27,049 bases of DNA from Verrucomicrobiota bacterium (GCA_028872685.1 JAPKEI010000006.1:1-27049); one strand, 5' to 3'; shown: positions 14,390 to 23,648, counted from the stretch's first letter. Program-made: numbers and translations. The notes: generated by a model from the letters alone, not told the origin.

Positions 14390-15502
14390 TTACAGAATCA
14401 CGAGATCATCACGGTGCACCACCACTTTGCCCGCGCTGCCGTTTTCAATCTCCGCCCGCGCGTGGCGCGCAATTCCCTGCGCGAAGCCCGTGCCGTTGCC
14501 ATCACAAATCCGCACCACATCGCCCGCTGCAAATTCGCCTTCGCAACCGGCAATGCCCATCGAAAGCAAACTCTTCCCGCGTTCACGCAGCGCGGCCTTG
14601 GCACCGTCATCGACCACCAACGCGCCCTTCGGGTGATGAAAAAAAGCGATCCAACGTTTGCGACCCTTGAGCTTGTCGCCGCCCGGAGCGAAGAAGGTGC
14701 CCACCTTTTCACCCGCCAACACTTGGGTAAGTTGACCGCGCTTCACGCCATTGGCGATCACCATCGGGATGCCAGCGCGAGCGGCGATTTGTGCGGCGTC
14801 CACTTTGCTCGCCATTCCGCCGATACTCGTGGTGCTTTGAGTGCCACGCGCGAGGCCGCGAATGGTGTTGTCAATTTCGCGCACATTGCTGATGAGCCGC
14901 GCATTGGGCTTGCCAAAATTACGAATGAGGCCATCGGCGGTTGTGAGTTGCACCAACAAGTCCGCCGGCAATAGCGCGGCCACCAAAGCTGAGAGTTTGT
15001 CGTTGTCGCCCACGGTCAGTTCATTGAAGGTCACCGCATCGTTTTGGTTAATGACCGGCACCACGCCGCGATCGAGCAGCGCCATTAATGTGTTGCGGGC
15101 GTTGAGGTGACGGTCGTGATCCTGTAAATCCGTATGCGTGAGCAGCACCTGCGCGGCCTGCAAATCGTGTGCGGCAAAAAATTCTTCATATCGCGCCATC
15201 AGCCGCGATTGGCCTACAGCCGCGCACGCTTGCAACTCGGCCAAATGCGCGGGGCGTTTTGCGCAACCGAGAGCTTCCATCCCAGCGGCCACCGCGCCGG
15301 AACTAACCACAACAACCTCGCGGCCGGCCTTGCGGGCGCGGGCGATTTGACCGACGAGTTGCTTGATGCGCGAAGTAGCCAGTCGGTTTCGGGCATCGGT
15401 GAGAATGCCGGAACCGAGCTTCACCACCACGAGCGGAGTATCCTTGAGGAGCTTGGCGCGCACGTCAGGTTGGTAGCAGAAGCGCCGTGAAGCGTCGAGC
15501 AT
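14390..15502 (-). CDS. proB: Glutamate 5-kinase
   Basis: This is a 370-residue enzyme catalysing the first step of proline synthesis (glutamate to glutamyl-5-phosphate). The amino-acid-kinase domain shows VVVKLGSGILT, VVVSSGAVAAGM, NQNDAVTFNELTVGDNDKLSALVA and GGMASKVDAAQIAARAGI. The C-terminal 80 or so residues form a PUA domain (GALVVDDGAKAAL...AAGDVVRICDGNG). ATG 15502 is preferred. The frame continues to 15592, but the extension would overlap the divergent M42 gene and has no family residues. proA lies 9 kb away on the other strand rather than adjacent. mazG and the M29 gene follow in the same operon. Confidence 0.95.
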   Translation of the reverse strand: MLDASRRFCYQPDVRAKLLKDTPLVVVKLGSGILTDARNRLATSRIKQLVGQIARARKAGREVVVVSSGAVAAGMEALGCAKRPAHLAELQACAAVGQSRLMARYEEFFAAHDLQAAQVLLTHTDLQDHDRHLNARNTLMALLDRGVVPVINQNDAVTFNELTVGDNDKLSALVAALLPADLLVQLTTADGLIRNFGKPNARLISNVREIDNTIRGLARGTQSTTSIGGMASKVDAAQIAARAGIPMVIANGVKRGQLTQVLAGEKVGTFFAPGGDKLKGRKRWIAFFHHPKGALVVDDGAKAALRERGKSLLSMGIAGCEGEFAAGDVVRICDGNGTGFAQGIARHARAEIENGSAGKVVVHRDDLVIL

Positions 15503-15536
15503 TGACGCCGTGCCGCCGCACGAGCCATCATCGCGC

Positions 15537-16607
15537 ATGCGCAAGGAATCACTCAACTTTTTAGAAGAACTCGTCAATACGCCCAGCCCCACCAGCTACG
15601 AAACGCGGGGGCAACGGGTGTGGCTGGATTACGTGAATCAATTTGCAGACGAAGTGGCCCACGACGAATACGGCAACTGCGTGGCCACGCTCAACCCCGG
15701 AGGCGGCCCGCGCATTATGCTCGCCGGCCACGCGGATGAGATTGCGCTTTCGGTGAATTACATTGATGACGATGGATTCATTTGGGTGAAACGGATGGGC
15801 GGCGTGGACGCCATCGTGAGCAAAGCCCAACGCGTGACGGTGCACAATGCCAAGGGATCCGTGCTGGGCGTGGTTGGCAATCCTCCGCCTCACATGCAAA
15901 AGGTGGATGGCGAACCGAAAGCCCCAAAAATTCACGATCTTTATATCGATATCGGTTGCAGCACCCGCGCGGCCACTCAGAAACGCGTGCGCGTGGGGGA
16001 TCCAATCACGGTGAACCAGAATTTTGAAATGTTGCACGGCGACCTCGCCGTGGGGCGCGCATTCGACAATCGCATAGGCACGTGGGCCGTGGCTGAGGCG
16101 TTGCGACTTTTGAAGGGATCAAAGAAAAAGCTCAACGCCGAGATTTGCGCAGTCTCCAATACGATGGAGGAAGTGGGCTTGTTCGGTGCGCGACAGATTG
16201 CATATTCGCTCGATCCCGATGTGGCGTTGGTGGTCGACGTCACGCACGCGACCGATTATCCAGGCATCAACAAACAAGCCCACGGCGACGTGAAGATGGG
16301 CAAAGGCCCCACACTCACACACGGCACATGTAATCATCCCGAAGTGGTGAAGCGGCTCGAGGCGGTTGCGAAAAAGGCGCGCATCCCCGTACAGCATGAA
16401 ACTGTGAGTGCCACCAGCGGCACGGATACCGACGCAATTTTCTGGACACGCGGCGGCATCCCCAGCGCGCTAATTAGCCTGCCGAACCGCTATATGCATT
16501 CGCCGGTAGAAGTGGTGAACCTGAAAGACCTCGATCAAATCGCCAAGCTAATGGCCGGCTTTGCCGAAAGCGTGAAGGCGGATGATTTGTTTACGGTGAC
16601 GATTTAG
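15537..16607 (+). CDS. M42-family metallopeptidase (glutamyl aminopeptidase/FrvX type)
   Basis: This is a 356-residue binuclear-metal aminopeptidase. Visible ligands and catalytic residues are H65 and D67 in GHADEIAL, D177 in AFDNRIGTW, E211/E212 in TMEEVGLFGARQ, D234 in VVDVTHATD, and H321 in NRYMHSPVEVV. Members form large tetrahedral assemblies and trim peptides from the N-terminus. Specificity (Glu, Lys or Leu) is not readable. ATG 15537 is preferred over an in-frame GTG at 15510 because the family starts close to the SLNFLEELVNTPSPTSYE helix. It is divergent from proB, with only 34 bp between the starts, and its stop overlaps the next minus-strand gene convergently. Confidence 0.92.
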   Translation: MRKESLNFLEELVNTPSPTSYETRGQRVWLDYVNQFADEVAHDEYGNCVATLNPGGGPRIMLAGHADEIALSVNYIDDDGFIWVKRMGGVDAIVSKAQRVTVHNAKGSVLGVVGNPPPHMQKVDGEPKAPKIHDLYIDIGCSTRAATQKRVRVGDPITVNQNFEMLHGDLAVGRAFDNRIGTWAVAEALRLLKGSKKKLNAEICAVSNTMEEVGLFGARQIAYSLDPDVALVVDVTHATDYPGINKQAHGDVKMGKGPTLTHGTCNHPEVVKRLEAVAKKARIPVQHETVSATSGTDTDAIFWTRGGIPSALISLPNRYMHSPVEVVNLKDLDQIAKLMAGFAESVKADDLFTVTI

Positions 16608-17419
16608 GGCTGCGATTTCACTTCGCCAAGCAAAACTTGCAGCGCGGGCAGAATCTTTGAATTAAAATCGGCCGCGCTGTTGATGTTGCGGGCTCGGATT
16701 GTTTTTTTTACCAGCATGGTTCGCGCTTCGCCTTCGCGTGACAGGTCCAGTACTTTTACCGATTCGACTTCGAGATGGAATTCGCCGATGCGTTCGATTT
16801 TGTTATCCCTGAACTTCAACTCCTTCACTGGCTTCACCAAAAGATTCCATTGGCCTTTCTTGTTTTTCACGGCAGTCAATTCCGCCACTTTCACTTTTAC
16901 TAAGTCCAGCCCTTTTATACCGTATTCCACTTGCAACTCGGTAATCTTCAACAAATTGCCGCCACCAAATTCTTTGGCGTTTTTCAAGCTCACATCTTTG
17001 GCAGAAAACGATTTTCCCGGATGAATGGAGATCTTGTTTGCCGAGCCCATTGCGGATTCCACTCCCCTAATTTTCACCTCCGCAATTTCTTTGGATCCAT
17101 CGGGAACAAATTGAATCGTGCCCTCGGCGATGCTCACTTCACCAAGATCGGCCAGCACGGTTCCACTCGGCACAGCGTGTAAATCACGCACCGACAATTC
17201 GCGGCGCGCGATACTGTAATCAAACTCGCCGACTTTGCCGACGAAGCCCGCATCGGCCATTTTGCGCTCGAGATGTTCCACCACCGCGCGCTTGAAATAA
17301 TAATTAGCCATCAGCACGCCCGCCACCAAAAGAGCGATCACACCGAGGCAACCAGTTCCGAGAATTTTTTTCCACTTGGGCTTTTTGCCGGTTGGGATGA
17401 CGGGGTTTGGCGCGGTCAT
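16604..17419 (-). CDS. Membrane-anchored AsmA-like hypothetical protein
   Basis: This is a 271-residue protein with a positively charged N-terminus (GKKPKWKK), one transmembrane helix (about residues 18-40, LGTGCLGVIALLVAGVLMANYYF) and a long beta-rich exoplasmic part. Segments such as VSIAEGTIQFVPDG, VKIRGVESAMG and VEYGIKGLDLVKVKVAEL alternate hydrophobic and polar residues, as in AsmA/DUF748-like lipid-transfer or envelope proteins. The similarity is by style only, and I cannot name a family with certainty. The start ATG 17419 is fixed by an ATGA overlap with the upstream gene, so the two are translationally coupled. The function is unknown; an envelope role is inferred. Confidence 0.75.
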   Translation of the reverse strand: MTAPNPVIPTGKKPKWKKILGTGCLGVIALLVAGVLMANYYFKRAVVEHLERKMADAGFVGKVGEFDYSIARRELSVRDLHAVPSGTVLADLGEVSIAEGTIQFVPDGSKEIAEVKIRGVESAMGSANKISIHPGKSFSAKDVSLKNAKEFGGGNLLKITELQVEYGIKGLDLVKVKVAELTAVKNKKGQWNLLVKPVKELKFRDNKIERIGEFHLEVESVKVLDLSREGEARTMLVKKTIRARNINSAADFNSKILPALQVLLGEVKSQP

Positions 17420-18018
17420 ATCACTATATCTTCCGGCCGCACTTGGAGGCACTCGTCCTGATCTTCCCATACGACGGCGGGATAAAGCTCCACTAAAGGC
17501 GGCGCCAGCTCGAGGCCGAGCTGGGCAAGTTGCTTTTCGCTTTCGGTTGCGGCTTCTTCGTAAGCTAGATCATAATTATCGTGGGCCGCGCGGCGGGCGT
17601 CATCCCAATGAGCCACTCCATGAACGGGCGCGTACGTCTCGGCCCACGCGGCTAATGATTCTGCGGGTTCGCCGACATCTTCAATCGCAACCGCCGTGCC
17701 ATTGCAGTGCAGGCAAATCAATCCGTTTTCCAAAACATCACGCGTGACCATCGGCAAGAGCGGAGCGCGGCAGCATTCGGTGATGGGAAAATCCGGCGGC
17801 ACGGTGACGAGACGTTGGTGCCAAACTTGACGATCGTGCGCCACCATCGCGGCGAGCCGATACGAAGCGACCAGCGGATGCGACATCTGCCACAGTTGAC
17901 CCTGTAGTTGACTGAGTGTTTGCGACATCCAACGCGCGAGGGTCAAGTCGTCAAACTGCCGAAAGACCCCTGCGTAATTTTGCCACAAACGCTCCACTGA
18001 ATCTGCCTCATGCGCCAC
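17416..18018 (-). CDS. Hypothetical protein with two cysteine pairs
   Basis: This is a 200-residue soluble acidic protein that I do not recognise. The N-terminal half is helical and Gln/Trp-rich (LWQNYAGVFRQFDDL, WMSQTLSQLQGQLWQM). The middle has ECC (near residue 81) and CLHC (near residue 102), which together could bind one zinc ion as a ribbon or knuckle. The C-terminal half contains YEEAATESEKQLAQLGLE and a DQDECLQVRPEDIVI tail. It lacks a signal peptide or membrane segment. Its stop overlaps the start of the membrane-anchored downstream gene by 4 bp, so the pair probably acts together. It is divergent from recG with 86 bp between the starts. Confidence 0.75.
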   Translation of the reverse strand: MAHEADSVERLWQNYAGVFRQFDDLTLARWMSQTLSQLQGQLWQMSHPLVASYRLAAMVAHDRQVWHQRLVTVPPDFPITECCRAPLLPMVTRDVLENGLICLHCNGTAVAIEDVGEPAESLAAWAETYAPVHGVAHWDDARRAAHDNYDLAYEEAATESEKQLAQLGLELAPPLVELYPAVVWEDQDECLQVRPEDIVI

Positions 18019-18104
18019 AGCCTCAGCATGCGGTCAAACTCGGCGCGGAGCAACGTGCAAAACTTCGTCTTGGGCGTGCGTCGATCCTGTGTTTATAAGG
18101 CGGT

Positions 18105-20078
18105 GTGAGCGGGGAGGAAACGAAAAACCTAAGCTTGGCCTGGCCCTTGGTCGAGTTGCCAGGCGTGGGCGGCGAGCGAGCGGCGCAGTTGGCGCGGCTC
18201 AAATGCCTCACTGTGGGCGATCTGCTAATGCACCGGCCGAGGCGATACGAAGACCGCCGCGACATTCGGCCTATCCGCGATTTATCGTCCGAGGAGGCAC
18301 GCCTCGCGCGCGGGAAAATCATGGTGCTTGGCACGAATCATTTACGCGGTGGGCGGCGTAAGTTTGAGTTTGTGTTAGAAGATGATTCGGGCAGCGTGCG
18401 ATGCCGTTGGTGGAATTGTAATTATATGGACCGCCTTTTTCATCGTGGCGACGACGTGCTGGTGTACGGCAAACTCACCGGCGGCAAACTCGCCGGGCTG
18501 GACCATCCGGAAACGGAAATCATCAAAAGCGATGATGACCCCGCCGTCCACGTCAACCGCATCGTGCCCGTGTATCCGCTCACCGAAGGCATGCCGCAAC
18601 GCTGGCTGCGCCGCGTGATATTCGGCTTGCTCGAAAAATATATCGAAGAATTTTCCGAGCCAAATTATACCGCTGCCGGTTTGCCATCACGGCGCGAGGC
18701 CATTCGCCAACTGCATTTCCCTGATGACCTTGACCAAGCCAAAGCCGCGCGCCGACGGCTCGCGCTCGATGAGTTTGTAGAATTGCAATCCACCATCCGC
18801 CGCCGCCGCGTGACGATGCAAACCAAAGCCAAAGCACTCCCATGCGCGGGCGATGGCAGTCTAGTAAATCCATTTTTGCAACAGCTGGAATTCCAACTCA
18901 CCGATGCACAACGTACCGTGCAAATGGAAATCGAGGGCGACCTTAACGGCAAACATCCAATGCGGCGTTTACTACAAGGTGACGTCGGATCCGGCAAAAC
19001 TGTCGTAGCCGCGCTGTCATTATTGCGCGCGCTGGAGAGCGGCTACAACGGGCTGATGATGGCGCCTACGGAAATTCTAGCCGAACAACATTATCGCAAT
19101 TTCACAAAATGGCTTGAACCACTGGGTGTCCGCGTGCGACTGCACACCGGCGCACGCAAGGATACCGCCGAGCCGCTCTTTGAAAAACGCACGCTCGTTA
19201 TCGGCACGCACGCGTTGTTCCAAACCGGCTTCAACCTCGAACGCGTGGGACTCATCGTCATCGATGAGCAACACAAATTCGGCGTCACCCAACGCGATCG
19301 CCTCGTGAAAAAAGGCCACTACCCGCATCTGCTTGTGATGACCGCCACACCCATCCCACGCACGCTTGGCCTCACGCTTTATGGTGACCTCGACAGCTCG
19401 GTGATTGATGAAATGCCCGCCGGCCGAGGCGAAGTGCGCACCCACATCCGAACGCCGGAACGTTGGCCAAAGATTTTAGATTTTTTAAAAACCGAACTTG
19501 CCACCGGCCAACAGGCCTTTGTGATTTTCCCACGGGTGGAGAATGAAGACGCCGCCGGAGGCATCAAAGCCGTCAATGCCGAGGCCCAAAAACTCGCAAC
19601 CGCCTTTGCCCCGCACACCGTCGCCGTGCTGCACGGACGGCTCAAGCCTGAAGAAAAAGAAGCGGTGATGGCCGGCTTCAGGAAAAATCAAACCCAAGTT
19701 CTACTCGCCACCACCGTGGTGGAAGTGGGCGTTGACGTGCCCAATGCCACCTTGATGCTCATCGAGAACGCTGAGCAATTTGGCCTCGCCCAGCTTCATC
19801 AATTACGCGGGCGCATCGGACGAGGCGTGCACGACAGCCATTGCATCTTGCTAACTCGAGGCAAATCCACCGAAGCCAACGAGCGTCTAACCGTGCTGGC
19901 GGAGACCAATGACGGCTTCAAAGTTGCCGAAGCCGACCTCCAACTGCGCGGCCCCGGCGAATTGGTCGGGCAGGATCAAAGTGGATTGCCAGCGTTTAAG
20001 TTCGGCGACCTACGGCGCGACCTTGATCTCATCGAGTTGGCGCGGCACATCGCGCTAGAGATCGAAGCTGGTCGGTGA
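18105..20078 (+). CDS. recG: ATP-dependent DNA helicase RecG
   Basis: This 657-residue protein, slightly shorter than E. coli RecG, remodels stalled replication forks and Holliday junctions. The N-terminal wedge/OB domain spans about 14-165 (LPGVGGERAAQLARL; LEDDSGSVRCRWWN). The SF2 motor follows: Walker A GDVGSGKT (292-299), APTEILAEQH, the DEQH box (387-390), MTATPIPRTL, VVEVGVDVPNATLM and QLRGRIGRG. The RecG-specific end contains DLQLRGPGELVGQDQSGLP. The start is GTG 18105, preceded by AAGG. A TATAAG hexamer at 18094-18099 could be a -10 box, but it is very close to the start. It heads the plus-strand run that continues to 26764. Confidence 0.96.
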   Translation: MSGEETKNLSLAWPLVELPGVGGERAAQLARLKCLTVGDLLMHRPRRYEDRRDIRPIRDLSSEEARLARGKIMVLGTNHLRGGRRKFEFVLEDDSGSVRCRWWNCNYMDRLFHRGDDVLVYGKLTGGKLAGLDHPETEIIKSDDDPAVHVNRIVPVYPLTEGMPQRWLRRVIFGLLEKYIEEFSEPNYTAAGLPSRREAIRQLHFPDDLDQAKAARRRLALDEFVELQSTIRRRRVTMQTKAKALPCAGDGSLVNPFLQQLEFQLTDAQRTVQMEIEGDLNGKHPMRRLLQGDVGSGKTVVAALSLLRALESGYNGLMMAPTEILAEQHYRNFTKWLEPLGVRVRLHTGARKDTAEPLFEKRTLVIGTHALFQTGFNLERVGLIVIDEQHKFGVTQRDRLVKKGHYPHLLVMTATPIPRTLGLTLYGDLDSSVIDEMPAGRGEVRTHIRTPERWPKILDFLKTELATGQQAFVIFPRVENEDAAGGIKAVNAEAQKLATAFAPHTVAVLHGRLKPEEKEAVMAGFRKNQTQVLLATTVVEVGVDVPNATLMLIENAEQFGLAQLHQLRGRIGRGVHDSHCILLTRGKSTEANERLTVLAETNDGFKVAEADLQLRGPGELVGQDQSGLPAFKFGDLRRDLDLIELARHIALEIEAGR

Positions 20079-20104
20079 TGCTATTTTGTGTTACGGTTAA
20101 CCCA

Positions 20105-20830
20105 ATGCCCGAATTGGACGAGGATAATCAGTCTGTAAGTGACGCGTTTATTGATGAACCCACTTTCAGCCAGGATTACATCACCGCGATGTCACATTTT
20201 TATCGCGGCGAAATTGGGCGCATTATGGTTTGGCGACAACGGCTCGACACCACCACCACGTGGGCCATCACCTCCACGTGCACCATTTTCACCGTGGCCT
20301 TTTCCTTTCGCGAAGTGCCGCATCTAATTTTCTTTTTCAACCTCGCCATTGTCCTAGTAATGTTGTGGATCGAAGCGCGGCGTTACCGATTTTACGATGC
20401 ATTCCGCGCGCGGGTTCGAATGCTTGAGGCGCACTTCATCGTCCCCGTGCTAATGCGACAGGAGCCCAAGCTCGAAGGCAACTGGCGCAAACTCGTTGCC
20501 GAGGATTTGCTCGTGCCCGCGTTTAAGGTGAGTATGTTTGAATCCATCGGCCGGAGGCTCAAACGCAATTACGCCTTTATCACCATCATTATTCTCACTG
20601 CTTGGGTTACAAAAATTTTCATCCACCCGCCCGCGGGAATTAATAAAATCACCAATTTCGAGACGCTCTACAATGGACTGGCCATTGGCGGATTGGCGAG
20701 TTGGTTTGTGGCGATGGTGATGGTGGGCACATTTCTGTCGGTCATCGGCATCACCCTTTATATCGCCAAACATTCGTCGGGCGAAATCACCGAGGTCGGC
20801 AAAAGCAGCCGCACCAACTGGATGAGTTGA
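20105..20830 (+). CDS. DUF2270 integral membrane protein
   Basis: This is a protein of about 241 residues. The conserved HFYRGEIGRIMVWRQRLDTTTTWAI segment (from about residue 32) is characteristic of DUF2270. About four transmembrane helices are apparent: two just after that motif (TWAITSTCTIFTVAFSF and LIFFFNLAIVLVMLW), one around FITIIILTAWVTKIFI, and one around GLASWFVAMVMVGTFLSVIG. The function of the family is unknown. ATG 20105 is used because the family-like sequence begins soon after it. ATG 20078, which overlaps the recG stop as TGATG, would add nine residues and is a credible alternative given how often such overlaps occur here. hisC follows 2 bp after the stop. Confidence 0.85.
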   Translation: MPELDEDNQSVSDAFIDEPTFSQDYITAMSHFYRGEIGRIMVWRQRLDTTTTWAITSTCTIFTVAFSFREVPHLIFFFNLAIVLVMLWIEARRYRFYDAFRARVRMLEAHFIVPVLMRQEPKLEGNWRKLVAEDLLVPAFKVSMFESIGRRLKRNYAFITIIILTAWVTKIFIHPPAGINKITNFETLYNGLAIGGLASWFVAMVMVGTFLSVIGITLYIAKHSSGEITEVGKSSRTNWMS

Positions 20831-20832
20831 GG

Positions 20833-21909
20833 ATGAAACTAAATCCGCAGCTTGACCAATTACCGGTGTATCATGGCGGCCGCCCTTTGGAGGAGGTGGC
20901 GCGCGAATTAGGTTTGCCAGCCGCCGACCTCATCAAGCTCGCCTCCAACGAAAACCCGCTCGGCCCCTCTCCAAAAGCGATCGCCGCAATGCGCGACAAA
21001 GCGGCGGAAGTACATTTGTACCCGGATGGAAATGTGTTTTACCTTCGACAACGTTTGGCAGAGAAACTGGGCGTCACCCCGGCCAACCTCATTTTTGGAA
21101 ATGGCTCCAATGAAATTATTGAGTTTGTGTCACGCGCAGTGCTCGGGCCGGGCACAAACATTGTGGTATCGCAATATTGTTTTGCCATTTACCCCATCGC
21201 CGCGCACCTCGCCGGTGCGGATTGCATTTCGGTGCCCGCGAAAGAATTTGGCCACGATCTTGCCGCGATGGCCGCGGCCATCACACCGGAAACTCGCATC
21301 GTGTTTGTGGCTAACCCCAATAACCCCACCGGCACGCGTGCCTCCAACGAGGCGGTCATGGATTTGGTGAACAGGGTTCCCGATGAAGTGCTGCTGGTGA
21401 TGGACGAAGCTTATTTTGAATTTATTGATGACGCGCCTGATTTACTGCCGCTCATTTCCAAAAAACAAAACCTGCTGGTGATGCGGACGTTTTCAAAAAT
21501 CCACGGACTTGCCGGCTTGCGAGTGGGCTACGGCATTGGACATCCGGACTTTGTCGCTGCGTTGGAAAAAATTCGACAACCTTTCAATCTCAACGCGATG
21601 GCTCAAGCCGCTGCGCTAGCAGCACTGGAGGATGACAAACACGTCCAGTCGACCCGCAAAAACAACGCGGAAGGTCTACGGTTTTTTGAAAATGCATTTT
21701 CCGATATGGGCATTGAAACAGTGCCCTCGCACGCCAATTTTATTTTGGCCAAAGTCAGCGATGGGAAAACAGTGTTTGAACAACTACAGAAGATCGGCAT
21801 CATTACACGCGCGATGGGCGGTTATGGGTTGCCGGATTGGATCCGTATTTCCATCGGCACGCCACTGGAAAATGGCCGTTGCCTTGCCGCTCTGGCAGAT
21901 TTGCGTTGA
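20833..21909 (+). CDS. hisC: Histidinol-phosphate aminotransferase
   Basis: This is a 358-residue fold-type I PLP enzyme of the class I/II aminotransferases. Features are the HisC-like N-terminus (LPVYHGGRPLEEVARELGLP), LASNENPLGPSP (36-47), FGNGSNEIIE (88-97), ANPNNPTGT (160-168) and DEAYFEF (191-197). The PLP lysine K222 lies in TFSKIHGLAGLRVGYG. It interconverts imidazole-acetol phosphate and histidinol phosphate using glutamate. Some homologues also act on aromatic amino acids. No other his gene is nearby. ATG 20833 is chosen, because upstream residues of the open frame overlap DUF2270 and are not family-like. Confidence 0.93.
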   Translation: MKLNPQLDQLPVYHGGRPLEEVARELGLPAADLIKLASNENPLGPSPKAIAAMRDKAAEVHLYPDGNVFYLRQRLAEKLGVTPANLIFGNGSNEIIEFVSRAVLGPGTNIVVSQYCFAIYPIAAHLAGADCISVPAKEFGHDLAAMAAAITPETRIVFVANPNNPTGTRASNEAVMDLVNRVPDEVLLVMDEAYFEFIDDAPDLLPLISKKQNLLVMRTFSKIHGLAGLRVGYGIGHPDFVAALEKIRQPFNLNAMAQAAALAALEDDKHVQSTRKNNAEGLRFFENAFSDMGIETVPSHANFILAKVSDGKTVFEQLQKIGIITRAMGGYGLPDWIRISIGTPLENGRCLAALADLR

Positions 21910-21954
21910 ACGCGCGGCCCTTTCTCCGGATAGTCCCCAGCGAATATTGGCCCA

Positions 21955-23232
21955 GTGAAACCCACCGATCTCAGAGAAATATTGCAGTACATCCCGCGTT
22001 TCCGCGACAAGACGTTTGTCATCGCGGCCGACGGCGCGGTGGTGACGCACGTGAATTTCGCCAACCTCCTTCTGGACATCGCCGTGCTGCGATCCCTCAA
22101 CATTCGCGTGGTGCTGGTCCACGGTGCGGCGCAGCAAATCGATGCACTCGCTGACGAACAATCCGCCACGCCGAGCAATCTCGACGGCACGGGCGTCACC
22201 GATGCTGCCACACTCAAACTCGCCCTCACCGCTGCCAATGGCCTCACGCACGAAATTCTTGAGGGCTTTGCCACCAACGATCTTCGCGCCGCCAATGCCA
22301 ACGCCGTGGTGGCCCATCCGCTCGGCATTCTCGACGGCACCGACCATTTGCACACCGGCAAAGTGGAGCGCGTGGATGCGGAGCTTTTACAGTCTCTACT
22401 CGCGCAAGGTATCACGCCAGTTATTCCACCCTTGGGATTTGATGGCGAAGGCAACACATTTAGATTAAACAGCGATGCCGTGGCTCTCGCGGTGGCGAGT
22501 GAATTGAAGGCCACCAAGCTGCTTTTCATATCCACCGAAGATGGCCTCAGCACCGATGGCCAAATCATTCGCCAAATGATCGGCCCCAAACTCGAGGCGT
22601 TGTTAACGGAAAATGAGGAAGGCATCCCCGCGCTCCAACGCTCCAAGGCCCAACACGCCGCCGAGGCCTGTGCCGCGGGCGTTCCGCGAGTACATCTCAT
22701 CAACGGACTGGTGACCGAAGGCTTACTCGCGGAGGTGTTTTCAAATGAGGGCATTGGCACGTTGATTTTTGCAAACGAATACCGCCAAATTCGCCCCGCC
22801 CAAAAGCGCGATGCCGGCAGCATTCTGCGGCTTACGCGTGAAGCAATGGAAGACCAGCGATTGCTGGAGCGCAGCGAGGCGGCCATCGAGGAAGAGTTAA
22901 ACACTTATTTCATTTATGAAATTGACGGCAATCCGGTGGCGTGTGTGTCGCTGCGCGAGTTTGGTGACGTCGGGGAGCTTGCGCATTTGTACGTAAGCCC
23001 CTCGCACGGCAACGTGGGCATCGGCCAAAAGCTGGTGCAGTTTGTGGAAGACACCGCGCGCGAACGCGGGTTAGGCTCACTGATAGCCTTATCCACGCGG
23101 GCGTTTACCTATTTCCAAAGCAAAGCCGACTACCGTGAAGGGCTGTCTGGTGACTTGCCCCAGGCGCGGCGCGCGGAATACGAAACCCAAGGCCGCAACT
23201 CCAAAGTACTCATCAAGGCGCTCAACGACTAA
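21955..23232 (+). CDS. argA: Amino-acid N-acetyltransferase (N-acetylglutamate synthase)
   Basis: This is a 425-residue protein combining an amino-acid-kinase-like domain (about 15-285: FVIAADGAVVTHVNF, VVLVHGAAQQID, PVIPPLGFDGEGN) with a C-terminal GNAT acetyltransferase domain (about 285-425: IRPAQKRDAGSILRL, GELAHLYVSPSHGNVGIGQKLVQFVEDTARERG). This classical ArgA architecture makes N-acetylglutamate from acetyl-CoA and glutamate, the first step of arginine synthesis. The kinase-like domain normally provides arginine feedback inhibition. The start is GTG 21955. The TAA stop shares a base with the next ATG (TAATG). No other arg genes are in the window. Confidence 0.94.
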   Translation: MKPTDLREILQYIPRFRDKTFVIAADGAVVTHVNFANLLLDIAVLRSLNIRVVLVHGAAQQIDALADEQSATPSNLDGTGVTDAATLKLALTAANGLTHEILEGFATNDLRAANANAVVAHPLGILDGTDHLHTGKVERVDAELLQSLLAQGITPVIPPLGFDGEGNTFRLNSDAVALAVASELKATKLLFISTEDGLSTDGQIIRQMIGPKLEALLTENEEGIPALQRSKAQHAAEACAAGVPRVHLINGLVTEGLLAEVFSNEGIGTLIFANEYRQIRPAQKRDAGSILRLTREAMEDQRLLERSEAAIEEELNTYFIYEIDGNPVACVSLREFGDVGELAHLYVSPSHGNVGIGQKLVQFVEDTARERGLGSLIALSTRAFTYFQSKADYREGLSGDLPQARRAEYETQGRNSKVLIKALND

Positions 23233-23648
23233 TGGCCAAGCCTAAAAAATTATCGGACGTGATTCTCACTGGCTTCGTGTGCCTGATGATTGGCTACGGA
23301 ACCGGTGCGGTCCTCACCGAGAGAAAAAAAATGGTGACCCTCGAGCACAGTCTCATGCTCAAGTGGAGCGATGGCGTGTTCGATGACCCACCGCTGGGCG
23401 CTCACGTTTTTCTGGAACCGCACATGAACGGAAAGTCCGTACGTCTGCGCGTTTACATCGGACGCGATCAGCCGCAGTTCTATATGTTCGGCCGCATTGG
23501 TGAATTGGACGTCACCGATACCGCTGAAGAAGCCGCCGCCAAGTGGGGCAAGCTCCGCTGGGAAACAGACGGCCTACACATCGGTGTGAACGGCAACCGG
23601 ACACGCCGCTTCATCCCGCGCGCGCAGATCCTGCCCATCACCCAATGA
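23232..23648 (+). CDS. Small hypothetical protein with N-terminal membrane anchor
   Basis: This is a 138-residue protein with a basic N-terminus (MAKPKK) and one hydrophobic segment (about residues 9-28, DVILTGFVCLMIGYGTGAVL). A compact, probably beta-rich domain rich in charged and aromatic residues follows (VRLRVYIGRDQPQFYMFGRIGEL; KWGKLRWETDGLHIG). I recognise no family. It is coupled on both sides: its ATG overlaps the argA stop (TAATG), and its TGA overlaps the transpeptidase start (ATGA). A role at the membrane together with the L,D-transpeptidase is inferred from that arrangement alone. Confidence 0.8.
   Translation: MAKPKKLSDVILTGFVCLMIGYGTGAVLTERKKMVTLEHSLMLKWSDGVFDDPPLGAHVFLEPHMNGKSVRLRVYIGRDQPQFYMFGRIGELDVTDTAEEAAAKWGKLRWETDGLHIGVNGNRTRRFIPRAQILPITQ

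Noticed and set aside
13712..14974. 420-aa plus-strand ORF opposite mazG and proB
   Set aside because: Long only because GC-rich coding DNA leaves few stops on the opposite strand; the minus strand carries two unmistakable enzymes.
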